Source: Planomonospora sp. ID82291
Lineage (GTDB): Bacteria; Actinomycetota; Actinomycetes; Streptosporangiales; Streptosporangiaceae
Direction: 5' to 3'
DNA: 64,000 nt
NCBI RefSeq assembly: GCF_015711645.1
Contig: NZ_JABTEX010000002.1
Span: forward strand, 620,001-684,000
The position numbers and the translations under genes were made by a program. The notes under the pieces are model-generated. The model was not told the origin of the DNA and made no database searches. It was given only the letters and a program-made list of their open reading frames with translations. The first letter of the stretch is position 1. Every line of letters begins with the position of its first letter. This document shows, in pieces, positions 63,984-64,000 of this stretch.

Positions 63984-64000
63984 ATGGGTGAGTTCGTACG
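63984..64000 (+). CDS. Possible gene start, truncated by window edge
   Basis: ATG 63984 is preceded by GGAGGG at six bases, and five sense codons (MGEFV) follow before the edge. Nothing can be said about the product; it could be spurious. Confidence 0.35.

Overview
This is a high-GC actinobacterial chromosome segment: frequent GTG/TTG starts, 4-bp start/stop overlaps, mycobacteria-like steroid regulators and enzymes, and a complete GlgE glucan pathway. Protein style and gene order suggest a filamentous actinomycete, possibly of the Streptosporangiaceae; that placement is inference, and no rRNA or other marker gene is present. I saw no tRNA, rRNA, CRISPR, insertion sequence or prophage.

Layout. 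1-1.0 kb: 5' part of a secreted subtilisin. 1.5-7.5 kb: a five-gene sugar uptake and metabolism operon (ATPase, permease, binding lipoprotein, Gfo/Idh/MocA oxidoreductase, TIM-barrel isomerase) behind a near-perfect 26-bp palindrome. 7.6-13.3 kb: an accessory patch with a VOC protein, a two-domain ATPase, a RelE/Phd-type and a VapBC toxin-antitoxin module, a broken DUF6745-like gene, and recent partial copies of vapC and of the ATPase gene. 13.4-27.2 kb: an oxidoreductase/ferredoxin/PPOX operon, a glycosyltransferase/methyltransferase/cyclase-like operon, a GDP-mannose dehydratase, a polyprenyl synthase, and a steroid side-chain-like set (CYP124/125/142-type P450, FadR-type and KstR-type regulators, FadE28/FadE29-like pair). 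KstR-like operators recur in this interval. 27.3-36.6 kb: a CHASE3 hybrid histidine kinase, a sigma-like membrane-anchored protein, an OpuC-type osmolyte ABC operon and a flavin reductase. 36.6-42.5 kb: SppA, a second subtilisin and a CBM2-GH18 chitinase. 43.0-44.2 kb: two tandem unknown paralogues.

44.3-62.6 kb is dominated by alpha-glucan metabolism: glgE, treS and mak lie together on the minus strand, with glgB downstream beyond two genes that look like a split copper amine oxidase; glgP is divergent from glgE, and a debranching amylo-alpha-1,6-glucosidase lies at 60.5 kb, followed by a family 4 glycosyltransferase. TreS and Mak would feed trehalose and maltose into maltose-1-phosphate, GlgE would polymerise it, GlgB would branch the glucan, and GlgP plus the debranching enzyme would remobilise it. 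Between them lie small membrane proteins, an antitoxin-like protein and a membrane-GH16 fusion whose catalytic motif lacks its aspartate.

Convergent gene junctions usually carry GC-rich hairpins or tandem repeats. Several long hairpins instead lie between divergent genes, where terminators are not expected.
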